DNA of 64,000 bases from Acanthochromis polyacanthus (GCF_021347895.1 NC_067136.1:5579066-5643065), one strand, 5' to 3'. Positions 1-27,605 are shown, counted from the first letter of the stretch. The notes: generated from the sequence alone by a model not told the origin. Program-made: numbers and translations.

Positions 1-260
1 GACACAGTGACTGAGCTAACAGGCTAACGGTGCCTACTAGCTTAGCATAGTGCATTAGACACATTGGCTCAGCTACCAGACTAACACTGCCAATTAGCTT
101 AGCATTAGACACAGTGACTGCGCTACCAGGCTAACAGTGCTGACTAGCTTAGCATAGTGCATTGGACACATTGGCTCAGCGACCAGACTAACACTGCTAA
201 TTAGCTGAGCATTAGACACAGTGACGGAGCTAACAGACTAACAGTGCTAATTAGCTTAGC
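1..260. repeat. degenerate tandem repeat (gctaa/tagctta type)
   Basis: Two alternating subunits of about 55 bases, built on strings such as TTAGCTTAGCATTAGACACA, repeat to the window edge. The array probably continues to the left. It lies downstream of pik3ca; nothing codes here. Confidence 0.7.
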
Positions 261-364
261 ATTGGACCCAGTGACTGAGCGAGCAGCTGATTGGTTCAGA
301 TTGTCTTTGATCCCTGATACACCTGATGATATGTCAGTTCAGAGGAAATCAGCTCTCCCTGAAA

Positions 365-540
365 CACTCAAAAATACTCCAAAATACTCAGAAATACTCC
401 AAAAACACTCAGAAATACTTCAGAACTAGCCTGGACCTGACTGGACAGCAGCTGTGGACGGCGTCTGTTAGTGTCAGAAACACTTTAAATGTTCAGAAAC
501 ACTTTAAATATTCAGAAAGACTTTAAATATTCAGAAACAC
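365..540. repeat. short tandem repeats (aaatactccag and ttcagaaacactttaaat)
   Basis: A run of roughly 10-mers related to ACTCAGAAATACTCC is followed by three copies of TTCAGAAACACTTTAAAT. From 541 to 1085 I see no gene, only unique-looking AT-rich sequence with a candidate poly(A) signal for pik3ca. Confidence 0.6.
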
Positions 541-790
541 TGAGGGACGAATGAAAGGTGCAAATATTTGAAGAATCATTTCACAGGAAGAACTTTTACT
601 GTAACAGTTTAAAATATGGTTTAAAAACCTGCTGAAAAGTCTCTGTTAGCAGATCATAAACACGTAAATGTTGAGAATTATTTGTTCACATTAGAAAGCT
701 GATTGGTCGCTGATGACTCCGCCCACAGCCCTGCCCTCCCATTGGTCAGAGCTCCTGATTGTCAAAAGGTACTGATCAGTGATTGGAGGT

Positions 791-796
791 TTTATT
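791..796 (-). terminator. candidate pik3ca polyadenylation signal
   Basis: AATAAA on the minus strand about 1 kb beyond the pik3ca stop. I saw no nearer canonical hexamer, so it would imply a roughly 1-kb 3' UTR running through the repeats at 1090-1610. This is position-based inference only. Confidence 0.35.
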
Positions 797-1082
797 GCTC
801 TCACAGTGACCCAGTGTTCACGTTGCTGGTTTCAATAAAGCTTATAAAGTTTGGCAGAGCTAACATGCTAACTGGAAGACGTTCACCACCACCCTGAGAT
901 TCACGTTACTATGACAACCGTCCCACCGACACGACGACGTGAGGCTGAAACCCGTGACATCAGACAACATCATCGTCTTCATCGTCTTCGTCGTCCTCAG
1001 TTAGTGCAGTAAACGGACACACGTGTGCTACAGGTGTGTGTTCCATGATAAATACGTGTGCTATGTACAGAAGAGACATGTG

Positions 1083-1088
<6 letters not shown>

Positions 1089-1151
<63 letters not shown>
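1089..1151. repeat. (AC)n microsatellite
   Basis: About 31 uninterrupted AC dinucleotides within the probable 3' UTR or downstream flank of pik3ca. Confidence 0.95.
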
Positions 1152-1153
<2 letters not shown>

Positions 1154-1279
1154 ACCAGCTGACTGGATCCCCCACAGTAATCAGATTACTTTAAGCAGAA
1201 CAGCAGAGAAAACAAACACTTCTGGTTCAGATGGAGTCCAGATGTTGGCGAGAACCTGACCAGGACCACAGTGGAGAGC

Positions 1280-1580
1280 AGTTTGTGTCTTTTTGTGGTT
1301 TTCTTGTGTCTTTTTGTGGTTGTTTTTTGTCTTTTTGTGGTTGTTTTGTGTCTCTTTGTGGTTGTTTTGTGTCTCTTTGTGGTCGTCTTGTGTCTTTTTG
1401 TGGTCGTTTTGTGTCTCTGTGGTCGTCTTGTGTCTCATTGTGGTCGTCTTGTGTCTTTTTGTGGTTGTTTTGTGTCTTTGTGGTCGTTTTGTGTCTCTTT
1501 GTGGTCGTTTTGCGTCTCTTTATGGTTGTTTTGTGTCTGTGGTAGTTTCGTGTCTCTTTGTGGTTCTTCTTTTGTCTCCA
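1280..1580. repeat. 21-bp minisatellite, TTTTGTGTCTCTTTGTGGTC type
   Basis: More than a dozen variant copies of a roughly 21-bp unit. It is open in several frames on both strands (C/V/F-rich one way, QKDTK-type the other), so the ORFs it creates are repeat artefacts. Confidence 0.9.
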
Positions 1581-1611
1581 CTGACCAGGACTACCACAGT
1601 GGATCATAGTC

Positions 1612-1700
1612 CTGACAGTGAAGCATGGAGGTGGCGGTATGATGATCTGGGGCTGCATGAGGTCAGGAGGTGTTGAAGACATTTCTAGATGAAGAGGAGG
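1612..1700 (+). mobile_element. Tc1-like transposase fragment
   Basis: The plus strand reads VKHGGGGMMIWGCMRSGGVED, matching the conserved VKHGGGS-M-WGC block of Tc1/mariner transposases. Only this block is recognisable, and it lies just downstream of the pik3ca stop codon. Confidence 0.6.
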
Positions 1701-1809
1701 AATATTCCAGCAGGAGAAGATCACACACTGGTAGAAGATCACTGAGTATGACTGCAGTAATCTGATTACTGTGCCAGTCCAGAGTTGTTCTCCGTGGATC
1801 TGGAGGATG

Positions 1810-17598
<15,789 letters not shown>

Positions 17599-17650
17599 GG
17601 TAACCACCAATCACAAGCTGCCTCACCTCAGCGCTGGCTCCCTGGACAGG
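17599..17650 (-). other. pik3ca 5' UTR stretch and probable acceptor of a non-coding first exon
   Basis: Upstream of the ATG (17596-17598; context GGTTACCATGG) the minus strand reads TTACCTGTCCAG before GGAGCCAGCGC. The CAG near 17642 is a credible acceptor, so the 5' UTR probably continues in an upstream exon. From 17650 to 17790 I see nothing. Confidence 0.45.
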
Positions 17651-17794
17651 TAAGACAGACAGACAGACAAACAGACAGACCAGATTGTTGGTAGAAACAC
17701 AGCACCCCGTTTCTTTGATGAATCAACACCAGTAAAACCAATAACTTAAAGCCAGTCTGCCCATTTTATCATTGTCCCACATAGTCTAAATGTT

Positions 17795-17952
17795 CCGTCT
17801 ACCATCCATCTATCCATCATCTATCATCCATCCATCCATCCATCATCCATCCATCCATCATGCATCCATCCATCCATCTACCATCCATCCATCCATCATT
17901 CATCATTAATCCATCCATCCATCCATCCATCCATCCATCCATCCATCCATCT
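17795..17952. repeat. (CATC)n tract
   Basis: Variable CATC/CCAT repeats. It abuts the 3' end of the minus-strand LINE that begins at 17953 and is most simply that element's 3' tail. Confidence 0.85.
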
Positions 17953-18584
17953 TCTTCCTCTTATCAGGGATCGGGTCATGGAGGCAGCAGATGAAGCAGG
18001 TCATTCCAGACGTTCCTCCTCCCAGAAACATTTTCCAGCTCTTCCCGAGGTGTTCCCAGGCCAGACGAGATACATAATTCCTCCAGTGAGTTTTGGTTCT
18101 ACTTCGGGATCTCCTCCCAGGAGGACATGTTCAGAAAACCTCCAAAGGAATTCTCCTTGGAGGATCAGAATCAGATGTCCAAACCACCTCCACTGGTTCC
18201 TTCAGAGGTGAAGCATCAGCAGCTCTACTCTGAGCTCCCTCCAGATGTCTGATCTTCTCCTCCTATCTCTAAGGCTGAGCCCAGACACCCTACAGAGGAA
18301 GCTCATTTCAGACACTTGTATCCATGATCTTATTCTTTGGGTCACTACCCAGAGCTCATGACCATAGGTGAGGGTTGGAATGTAGATGAATGGCAAATTG
18401 AGATCTTCTCCTTGAGGCTCAGCTCCCTCTTCACCACGACGGTTCAGTAAAACGCCTTCATTATTGCTGATGCTGCACCAATCCTCCTGTCCATCGCTAG
18501 CTCCATTTTCCATCATTCATGAACAAGATCCTGAGATACTTGAACTCCTTTGCTTGGGGAAGCAACCCCCACAACCCAGAGGGA

Positions 18585-19850
18585 TCAGAATCAGAATCAG
18601 AATGTGGTTTATTGCCAAGTAGGTTTTTACACTTACAAGGAATTTTCTATGGTGCTCTTGGTGCAAGTACAAATAAAATAGTAAGTAAGAGATGTAGGAA
18701 ATATGGATAAAATAGACAGGCATGTGCAGTTACTATGCAGTAGTAATTAATGTAGTCAACAGAGCTGATTTGCAGTGGCACGGGCAGTGTTTATCAGCGA
18801 TGCAGCAGAGGGGAAGAAGCTGTTCTTGTGGTGAGAGGTTTTAGTCCTGATGGACCGCAGCCTCCTGCCTGAGGGGAGGGGTTCAAAACGTTTGTGGCCA
18901 GGGTGAGAGGGGTGATCTTGGTTGCACGCCTTAAAATCCTAGAGGTGTGCATATCTTGCAGAGATGGCAGGTTACATCCGATCACCTTCTCAGCAGAGCG
19001 GATGATGCGCTGCATCCTGCTCTTGTCCCTAGCAGTGGCTGCAGGGTACCAGACGGTGATGGAGGAGGAGAGGATGAACTCTATAATGGCCGTGTAGAAG
19101 TACACCATCATAGTCTTTGGCAGGTTGAACTTCTTCAGCTGCCTCAGGAAGTACATCCTCTGCTGTGCCTTCTTGGTTATGGAGGTGATGTTCATCTCCC
19201 ACTTCAGGTCCTGGGAGATGATGGATCCCAAAAAGCGGAAAGACTCCACGGTGAGCACCGTGGAGTCTGAGAGCTTGATGGGAGCAGGGGGGGCTGTGTT
19301 CCTCCTGAAGTCCACCACCACCTCCACTGTCTTCTGGGCGTTGAGCTCCAGGTTGTTCCTGCTGCACCAGATCACCAGGTTGTCTACCTCCAGTCTGTAA
19401 GCAGACTCATCCCCATCAGAGATGAGTCCAATGAGGGTGGTGTCATCTGCAAACTTCAGGAGTTTGACGGACTGGTGCCTGGAGGTGCAGCTGTTGGTGT
19501 ACAGGGAGAACAGCAGTGGGGAAAGAACACAGCCTTGGGGGGAGCCAGTGCTGATGGTCCTGGTCTCGGAGACTTGCTTCCCCAGCTTCACATGCTGCTT
19601 CCTGTCAGACAGAAAGTCTGTGATCCATCTGCAGGTGAAGGCAGGCACACTCAACTGGAGGAGCTTGTCCTGGAGCAGGGCAGGGATGACTGTATTAAAG
19701 GCAGAACTGAAATCCACAAACAGGATCCTGGCGTAGGTTCCTGCTGAGTCCAGGTGCCGCAGAATGAAGTGGAGAGCCAGGTTGACGGCGTCGTCCACAG
19801 ACCTGTTGGCTCTGTAGGCGAACTGCAGGGGGTCCAGAAGAGGGCTGTGA
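18585..19850 (-). mobile_element. Rex1/CR1-like LINE fragment, 5' truncated, with reverse transcriptase ORF
   Basis: An open frame of about 350 codons encodes the reverse transcriptase domain from DPLQFAYRANRSVDDAVN through FVDFSSAFNTVIPALLQ, TGSPQGCVLSPLLFSLYTN and the active-site KFADDTTLIGL, to the C-terminal WYPAATARDKSRMQRIIRSA. It starts inside the RT domain, so it is a typical 5'-truncated copy. The 3' tail ends in TCTGATTCTGATTCTGA repeats near 18590. The frame is intact apart from the truncation. It is inserted in the reverse transcriptase part of the older LINE. Confidence 0.85.
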
Positions 19851-20634
19851 CGGCTTTTTGTGTTTTTCAATCCACCAGTTTCCATCAGAGTACCATGACC
19901 TCGGACTTAGAGGTTCTGATCCTCATCCCCACCGCTTCACACTCGGCTGCAAACTGCTCCAGTGCTGCTGAAGGTCTGAGGAACCAACAGAACAACATCA
20001 TCTGCAAAAAGCAGAAATACAGTCCTGAGGTCCTCTAACCAGACACCCTCCCCACCCCGGCTGATCCTTGAGATCCATGAAGACCACAAACAGGATCAGA
20101 GACAGGGGACAGCCCTGGAGGAGTCCAACACCCACCGGAAACATCTCTGACTTTGTGCTGAGTATGTGGACACAGCTCTCACTTTGGTTGTACAAGGACC
20201 GAAAGGCTCGTATCAGAGAGTCTGGTACCCCATACTCCCTCAATACCCCCACATAGGTCCTCAGGGGACACGGTTGTAGACCTTTTCCAGATCCACAAAA
20301 CACATGTAGACTGGCAGGTCCAACTCCCAATACCCCTCAGCAGCAGCAAGAGTAAAGATCTCATCCACCATTCCATGACCAGGATGGAATCCACATTGTT
20401 CCTCCTGAATCTGAGGTTCTACAATCAGTCGGAGCCTCCCTTTCAGCAACCTAGAGGAAACTGAGTCTTAGAAGTGTGATACCCTGATAGTTGGAACTCA
20501 TCTGGTCCCCCTTTTTGAAGATGGGAACCACCACCCCGGTCTGCCACTCCACAGGTACCATACCCAATGCCAAGTTCTCTTTCCACGACCTGACAATGTC
20601 CCCAATGACCCCTGAGCAAGCCAAGCCCTAAAAT

Positions 20635-20942
20635 GGACTTGCGCTTATATAGCGCTTTTCTACTCATCAGAGTACTCAAAGCGCTTTTACAACAATTGCT
20701 CCCATTCACCCAGACACACACACATTCACACACTAATGTACAGGTTGCTAATCAACCTGCAACATCAGTCAGTATACATTCATACACTAGTGGAACAGTC
20801 ACTGGTAGGCAATTCGGGGTTCAGAATCTTGCCCAAGGAAACTTCGGCATGCAGCACATGACTAGGCGAGAGCGGGAATCGAACCGCCGACCCTTCGATC
20901 ATTGGACGACCCGCTCTACCACCTGAGCCACAGCTGCCCTAA
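20635..20942 (-). mobile_element. tRNA-derived SINE
   Basis: On the minus strand the 5' end reads GGCAGCTGTGGCTCAGGTGG then TAGAGCGGGTCG (A box), and 45 bases on GGTTCGATTCC (B box). The body carries AGTGTATGAATGTATACTGA. The 3' end is AGCGCTATATAAGCGCAAGT. Tail-like CCATTTTA marks the junction near 20630. It is a retroposed repeat, not a tRNA gene, inserted within the older LINE. Confidence 0.85.
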
Positions 20943-22159
20943 AAGCCTCCTTCTGCATTGTGACAGCTTCCCACACCGCTGGTGTCCACCAGCAGTTTTT
21001 TGGTTTTCCACCATGACAGACACCAGTGACCTTCAGAACACAGCTCCTAACAGCTGCTTCTGCAATGGAGGCTTTGAACATGGACCACTTAGACTCCAAG
21101 TCCCCATCCTCCCCCAGGATGCAGGAGAAACTCTTCTGGAGGTTGGAATTGAAAACCCCACAGACAGGGTCCTCCACCAGATGTTCCCAGGTCACCCTCA
21201 CTACACGTTTGGGTTTACCAGGTCTGTCTGGCAGTCTTCCATCAGATCCAACTCACCACCAGGTGGAGATCAGTTGACAGCTCTATCCTCTCTTCACCTG
21301 AGTGTCCAAAACATATGGCTGCAGGCCTGATGATACGACTACGAAGTCCATCATGGACCTTTGACCTAAGGTGTTCTGGTACCAGGTACACTAATGAGAA
21401 CCTTCTTCTCCAACATGGTGTTTGTTATGGACAATCTATGACTAGAACAGAAGTCCAATAACTAAACATCACTCAGGTTCAGATCGGGCAGGCCGTTCCT
21501 CCCAATCACCTCCTCCAGGTTTCTCCGTCGTTGCCCACGTGAGCGTTGAAGTTCGCCAGGAGAACTATGGAGTCCCCAGGCGGTACCCCTTCCAGGAATC
21601 ACCCAGAGACTCCAAGAAGGCCGAACACTCTGAACTGCTGTTGGTGCATCAGAACAGACAACAGTCAGAGTTTTCCCCTCTGCAACATGAAGTCTCAGAG
21701 AGGCAACCCTCTGGTTCTCCAGGGAGAACTCCAACAAAGCGGCGCTCAGCCGGGGGCTTGTGATTATCTCCACACCCACCTGACACCTCTCACCCTGGGC
21801 AACTCCAGAAAAGGAGAGACTCCAACTCATCTCCAGGATTCTGGTTCCAGAACCCTTGCTGTGTGTGGAGGTTAGCTCAACTATATCTCGTCGGAATCAC
21901 TCTACCTCCACCATCTCAGGTTCCTTCCACCCAGTGAGGTGACGTTTCACATCCCCAGAGCTCGTCTACCCAACCAGGGGGCGGTGCACCCAGACACTCA
22001 CTCCTACCTCCTGCCCAGTGGTCATGGCACCAAACCTTGATTTCCAGCCCTATTGGTGGTAGGCCTACTGGATGGTGGCCCTGTGTTACTCCTTCTGGTG
22101 GTGCCTGATTGAGCTCCACAGACCCCAAGGTTCAACCAACAGACGCTCTCTGGTCCCAA

Positions 22160-23965
22160 ATATTCTAGATGTCCCACATGTTTTAAATGTTCTAAGTGTT
22201 CCACATGTTCTAAATGTTCCACATGTTTTAAATGTTCTAAGTGTTCCACATGTTCTAAATGTTCTAAGTGTTCCACATGTTCTAAATGTTCTAAATGTAC
22301 TAAGTGAATCACATGTTATAAATGTTCAAAGTTTTCCATGTTCTAAATGTTCTAAGTGAATCACATGTTCTAAATGTTCCACATTCTAAATGTTCCAAAT
22401 TTTCCAAATGGTCCACATATTCCTAATGTTCTACATGTTCTAAGTGAATCACATGTTCTAAATGTTCCATATATTCTAAATGTTCCACATATTCTAAATG
22501 TTCTAAATTTTCCTTATGTTCTAAATGTTCTAAATCTTCTTTATCTTCTAAATGTTCCACATGTTCCAAATGTTCCTTAGGTTCTAAATGTTCCTTATGT
22601 TCTAAATGTTCCACTTGTTCTAGATGTTCCACATATTCTAAATGTTCCACATATTCTAAATGTTCATTATGTTCTAAATGTTCCTTATGTTCTAAATGTT
22701 CTATATGTTCTAAATGTTATGTTCTAAATGTTCCACATGTTCCAAATGTTCTAAGTGTTCCACGTGTTCTAAATGGTCTAAATGTACTAAGTGAATCACA
22801 TGTTCTAAATGTTCAGTTTTCCATGTTCTAAATGTACTAAGTGAATCACATGTTCTAAATGTTCAGTTTCCCATGTTCTAAATGTACTAAGTGAATCACA
22901 TGTTCTCAATGTTCAAAGTTTTCCATGTTCTAAATGTTCTAAGTGAATCACATGCTCTAAATGTTCCACATTCTAAATGTTCCAAATTTTCCAAATGGTC
23001 CACATATTCCTAATGTTCTACATGTTCCTTATGTTCTAAATGTTCCACATGTTCTAAATGTTCCACATATTCTAAATGTTCTAAGTCTTCCACCAGTGTT
23101 CAAAATGTTCCAAATGTTCCCCATGTTCCTTATGTTCTAAATGTTCCACATGTTCTAAATGTTCCATGTGTTCTAGAGGTTCTAAATGTTCCACATGTTC
23201 TAAATGTTCCAAATGTTCCACATGTTCTTTATGTTCTAAATGTTCCTTATGTTCTAAATGTTCCTCTTGTTCTAGATGTTCCTCTTGTTCTAGATGTTCC
23301 ACATATTCTAAATGTTCATTATGTTCTAAATGTTCCACATGTTCCACATGTTCCTTATGTTCTAAATGTTCTATATGTTCTAGAGGTTCTAAATGTTCCA
23401 TATATTCTGAATGGTCTAAATGTTCCTTATGTTCTAAATGTTCCACATGTTCTAAATGTTCCACATATTCTAAATGTTCTAAGTCTTCCACCAGTGTTCC
23501 AAATGTTCCACATGTTCCTTATGTTCTAAATGTTCCTCATGTTCTAAATGTTCCACATGTTCTAGATGTTCCATTTGTTCTCAATGTTCCACATATTCTA
23601 AATGTTCATTATGTTCTAAAAGTTCTATATGTTCTAAAGGTTCTAAATGTTCCACATATTCTAAATGTTCCACATGTTCTAAATGTTCCACATGTTCTAA
23701 ATGTTCCATATATTATAAATGTTCCACATGTTCTAAATGTTCTAAATGTTCTGTATGTTCTAAATGTTCCATATATTATAAATGTTCCACATATTCTAAA
23801 TGTTCCACATGTTCTAAATGTTCTGTATGTTCTAAATGTTCCATATATTATAAATGTTCCACATATTCTAAATGTTCCACATGTTCTAAATGTTCCACAT
23901 ATTCTAAATGTTCTAAGTCTTCCACCAGTGTTCCAAATGTTCTAAATGTTCCACACATCCAGTGT
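22160..23965. repeat. 1.8-kb minisatellite of 9/18-bp units (AAATGTTCCACATGTTCT)
   Basis: About 100 copies of an 18-bp dimer (TTCTAAATG plus TTCCACATG/TTCCTTATG/TTCCATATA). Segments of about 500-700 bp recur with shared variants: GTCTTCCACCAGTGTTC occurs at about 23085, 23485 and 23918, showing block duplications. Long ORFs in three frames (CSKCSTCSK, VPHVLNVPH, EHLEHVEHLE) are period artefacts. Confidence 0.96.
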
Positions 23966-23969
23966 GTGT

Positions 23970-24303
23970 TTTATATGTGTTACATTTAAAGAACCTGTAG
24001 AACATGTTTTGTATGGGGAACCTCCAGAGAACATCAGGTTCCATCTGAGGAGTTCTGATGGTGCAGCTTAGCGTCCAGTAAGGCGAGTTGTGACATTAAA
24101 CATGTCAGACATTCTGCTGCCATGTTCTCTCGTTCTCCTGGATGTTCTCTCACTGTTCCACTCTCTGTAAGTTGTTCTTGTTTACTTTTGTTTATTTCCT
24201 GCTGTTTGTGTCTTAGCGTCCGTCAACATGTTCTAGCGTCACACGTCTCATTGTTCTGCAGCCTTTTGTGTTTCTGCAGCCGAGCCGTCAAACAAAGAAA
24301 GTA

Positions 24304-24305
<2 letters not shown>
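23970..24305. other. no gene recognised
   Basis: Single-copy-looking sequence between the minisatellite and an (AC)n tract. I see no convincing ORF, splice pattern or transposon ends. Confidence 0.5.
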
Positions 24306-24367
<62 letters not shown>

Positions 24368-24400
24368 TCTGTGTCAGTGTGTGTGTGTGTGTGTGTGCTT
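24306..24400. repeat. (AC)n, (GC)n then (TG)n composite
   Basis: About 23 AC dinucleotides, then CGCGCGCGCGCGC, then a short GTGTGT run after a spacer. The alternating purine-pyrimidine composition could adopt Z-DNA; that is inference only. Confidence 0.85.
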
Positions 24401-24404
24401 CCTG

Positions 24405-25730
24405 TGTTGTGTGTCAGGAAGTGGGCTTCCTCCTCTTATTTTCCTGTTGACCGGCTCTTTTAAAGAAGCCGTTGGTTTCTATTTAGAATCAGATCTAAGG
24501 TCTGACCCAGAACCAGAACCATCTCCAGGAGAACCCGGACCTTTCTGGGATCATGTTCTGGTTGTTATTGATCCTCAATATGATCAGCTGATGCAGAAAA
24601 CACTCTGACCTGAAAGTTGTAAATAAAGTTCTGTTGACAGGATCAGGTGTCGATAAAGTTCCACAGAACAAAAAGTTGTGTTTGGAGAACAAACCAAAGA
24701 TCCAATGAGAGCAGGAGGAGGGAGTCATGTGACCTCTGATCACTGTATTGATGGATTGATTGATTGACAGCTGGGAGCAGGTGTTTAATGATGATGTCAT
24801 ATGTTTGTTTGCGTCCCTCAGGTAAACAGTAAGCAGGCGAGTTTGTTGTGAAACAGGAAGAACTGAAGTGTCGTCAGAATCTCCTCACCATGACATCAGA
24901 CTATCATATGGTTTCCATGACAACAGCGGCGGGAGCATCACCGAGACGTGAAACCAAAGAAGAAGAAGAAGAGAGTCTTTGTTCTCACCTGGGCTGCCTG
25001 CTGCTCCACAGACGCATTCCTCCGCTCATATCGCCCACCTGTCTGTCTGCCTGGACACCCGTCTGTCTTCCTGTCCTCCCGTCTGTCCTCACGTCAGTCC
25101 TAACGTCTGATTGTCTTTGTCTCCGTTCATATAGCAGCCGGTGGATCCATCAGTCGCCGCCCTGCTCAGTGCTGCTTCACAGAGAGACACTTACAGCCTG
25201 TCTGTCTCTCTGGCTGTCTGCCTGTCTCTCTGTCTCTCTGTCCGTCTGTCTCTCTGCCTGTCTGCTGTCCTGGTCCACAGTAACAGGATGAAGCTGCTGC
25301 CGGTAGAACAATGTGCTGCTGGAGGAGGAGGATGGAGGAGGAGGTGGGGGTGGAGGAGGGGCCCATCCTCTCTCTTAAAGGGCCAGCAGCTCTGAGACGG
25401 GAGCAGCAGGAACAGACTACATTACCCACAATGCCCTGCTGCTGCCATGGAGACGGTTCAGTTAGAGCTGAGGATTACTCAGACAGGAAGTAGATTTATT
25501 GCACTAACGTCCTGAAACCAAGAACTAAGACGGAGGATAGATCTGACCTCTGGATCTCTGTGGGAGTGGGACCTCTGCTTGTAGACCGTCTCTGCAGCAG
25601 GTACACCCTGACACACACCTGATGATGTCATCAAGGTGTGGGCTCCGCAGGTGACCAATCAGAGCACAGTGAGTTCCTGCTCAGACTGTCAGCTGAACTC
25701 CAGACACACTGCTGGAGCAACAGCTGGACG
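24405..25730. other. no coding gene recognised; possible upstream region of pik3ca
   Basis: Mostly unique sequence with a CTGTCTGTC-rich patch (25015-25265) and a G-rich GGAGGAGG patch (25318-25370). It is the nearest promoter-like sequence upstream of pik3ca on the minus strand (see site at 25417-25440), but I cannot place a transcription start or first exon. Confidence 0.35.
25417..25440. promoter_or_regulatory. ZNF143/THAP11-type promoter motif candidate
   Basis: The plus strand reads ACTACATTACCCACAATGCC, close to the SBS-type consensus ACTACAATTCCCAGAATGC as I recall it. Such sites usually mark vertebrate promoters. The surrounding 200 bp is GC-rich. It could drive the upstream non-coding exon of pik3ca on the minus strand; direction is not determined. 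Confidence 0.4.
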
Positions 25731-25739
25731 TTACCATGG

Positions 25740-26012
25740 TTACACACACGCACACACACTAAATACACACACACACACACACACTAAATACACACACACA
25801 CACACACACTGTTTTTCTATCATTGTGGGGACATACCATTGACTCCCATTCATATCTAACCCCTAACCCTAACCCTAACCCAGACCAAAACAATGTCTAA
25901 CCCTAAAGAAACGTTTTTGCACTTTTACTTTTTCAGTAACAACAACATGACCAAGAAAACACTGTTTAAACTTGTGGGGACCGAAATGAGGTCCCCACAA
26001 GGACAAACATGG

Positions 26013-26063
<51 letters not shown>

Positions 26064-26363
26064 GACACACAGACACAGACACACACACTCTTCTACTTCT
26101 ATCTTAGTGAGGACATCCATAGGCGTAATGCATTTCCTAGAGCCTTACCCTAACCTTAACCATCACAACTGATTGCCTAAACTTAATCCTTACCCTAACC
26201 CTAACCAAACCTCAATTCATACCTGTTCTCTATAAACAAGTCTTCACCCTCAAACATGGCTGTTTCAAAGTGAGGACCGGCCAAAATGTCCTCACTTTGT
26301 AAAAATGTCCTCACTTTGATAGTTAAATGCAGAAAATGGTACTCACCATGTAGCAAGTACAAG

Positions 26364-26441
<78 letters not shown>

Positions 26442-26741
26442 GACACACAGACACAGACACACACACTCTTCTACTTCTATCTTAGTGAGGACATCCATAG
26501 ACGTAATGCATTTCCTAGAGCCTTACCCTAACCTTAACCATCACAACTGATTGCCTAAACTTAATCCTTACCCTAACCCTAACCAAACCTCAATTCATAC
26601 CTGTTCTCTATAAACAAGTCTTCACCCTCAAACATGGCTGTTTCAAAGTGAGGACCGGCCAGAATGTCCTCACTTTGTAAAAATGTCCTCACTTTGATAG
26701 TTAAATGCAGAAAATGGTACTCACCATGTAGCAAGTACACC

Positions 26742-26826
<85 letters not shown>

Positions 26827-27060
26827 TGTGTATTCCTGTCTTTGTGGGGACATACCATTGACTCCCATTCATATCTAACCCCTAACCCTAACCTTAACCT
26901 TAACCAAACCTTAACCCAGACTAAACAATCCCTAACCCCAAAGAAACGTTTTTGCACTTTTACTTTTTCAGTAACAACAACATGTGGCTATACTTGTGGG
27001 GACATTTGGTCCCCACAAGTATAGCCACAACCTGATCACTAAATACACACACACACACAC
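25740..27060. repeat. (AC)n-flanked repeats with TAACCC-type telomere-like cores
   Basis: Two families are interleaved with (AC)n tracts at about 25742-25813, 26015-26060, 26366-26438 and 26745-26822. Family A (about 25822-26008 and 26840-27025) has TGTGGGGACATACCATTGAC, then CCCTAACCCTAACC, then GTCCCCACAAG. Family B (about 26091-26365 and 26469-26744) has TAGTGAGGACATCCATAG, telomere-like CCTAACC and AGTGAGGACCGGCC; its two copies are nearly identical and repeat with a period of about 378 bp. These are common fish satellite/MITE-like sequences, not telomeres. Confidence 0.85.
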
Positions 27061-27109
27061 TCTGATAATCTTAATCCTGTTGTTGTTTTCCAGATTCTCT
27101 TTGTATTTC

Positions 27110-27114
<5 letters not shown>

Positions 27115-27172
<58 letters not shown>
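27115..27172. repeat. (TG)n microsatellite
   Basis: About 28 GT dinucleotides. From 27180 to 27605 I see no feature beyond an AAAC run at 27576-27600. Confidence 0.95.
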
Positions 27173-27174
<2 letters not shown>

Positions 27175-27605
27175 AGGGGGCGGAGCTTGTGCCACCACAG
27201 ATTAATCCATCTCCTTGCTCTATTTGTTGTTTTTTCAAAGCTGCTGTGATTCCAGACAAACACCAGATAGATCAGAGACGTTAAAAATAAAACTGAAGGT
27301 CAACTCTGACTTCTCAGAATGTAGAAACATTTTTGAATTACCTCTGAAACATCTCTGGAACATCTCTTCTACATTTGATCTTCATGTGTGACGTCACTAT
27401 GACCTCAGCATCACTGTTGGCATTGTTTACATGTTTTTGTTCAGTTTGTTGTTATTTATTTACCTCCGGTCATGTGTCAGTGAAAATTTGAAGAAGCTGC
27501 TTTGACTTTTGCTCAGAACTTTTCTCCAAGGTCCGTTTGTTTCTTCAGTGGATATTATTACATCAGAGGTGTAAACAAACAAACAAACAAACAAACAAAC
27601 AGTCT

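Larger units (their letters stand above)
17953..22155 (-). mobile_element. non-LTR retrotransposon (RTE/Rex-type), nested and decayed
   Basis: On the minus strand, 5' to 3', I recognise an APE-type endonuclease piece (21830-21462: GVAQGERCQVGVEII, IGRNGLPDLN), a linker with VCHGGKPKNCWWTPAVWEAV (21200-20940), a reverse transcriptase piece (20330-19998: LREYGVPDSLIRAFRSLYNQ, VGLLQGCPLSLILFVVFMDL), then after a gap PQAKEFKYL (18570) and IYIPTLTYGHELWVVTQRIR with GLSLRDRRRRSDI (18400-18240). The ORF has many stops. A SINE (20635-20940) and another LINE (about 18585-19850) interrupt it, and homology resumes in the expected order on both sides. Clade name is from recall. Confidence 0.8.

Noticed and set aside
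20860..20942. tRNA gene on the minus strand
   Set aside because: A and B boxes are present, but the sequence continues into a SINE body and tail and lies within a LINE; the cloverleaf is not supported.
23081..23945. EHLEH, CSKCST and VPHVLN repeat ORFs
   Set aside because: Frames of the 18-bp minisatellite; they resemble coiled-coil or metallothionein-like proteins only by periodicity.
25860..25882. Interstitial telomere
   Set aside because: Only a few TAACCC units, part of a dispersed repeat family seen again at 26.9 kb and 49.9 kb.
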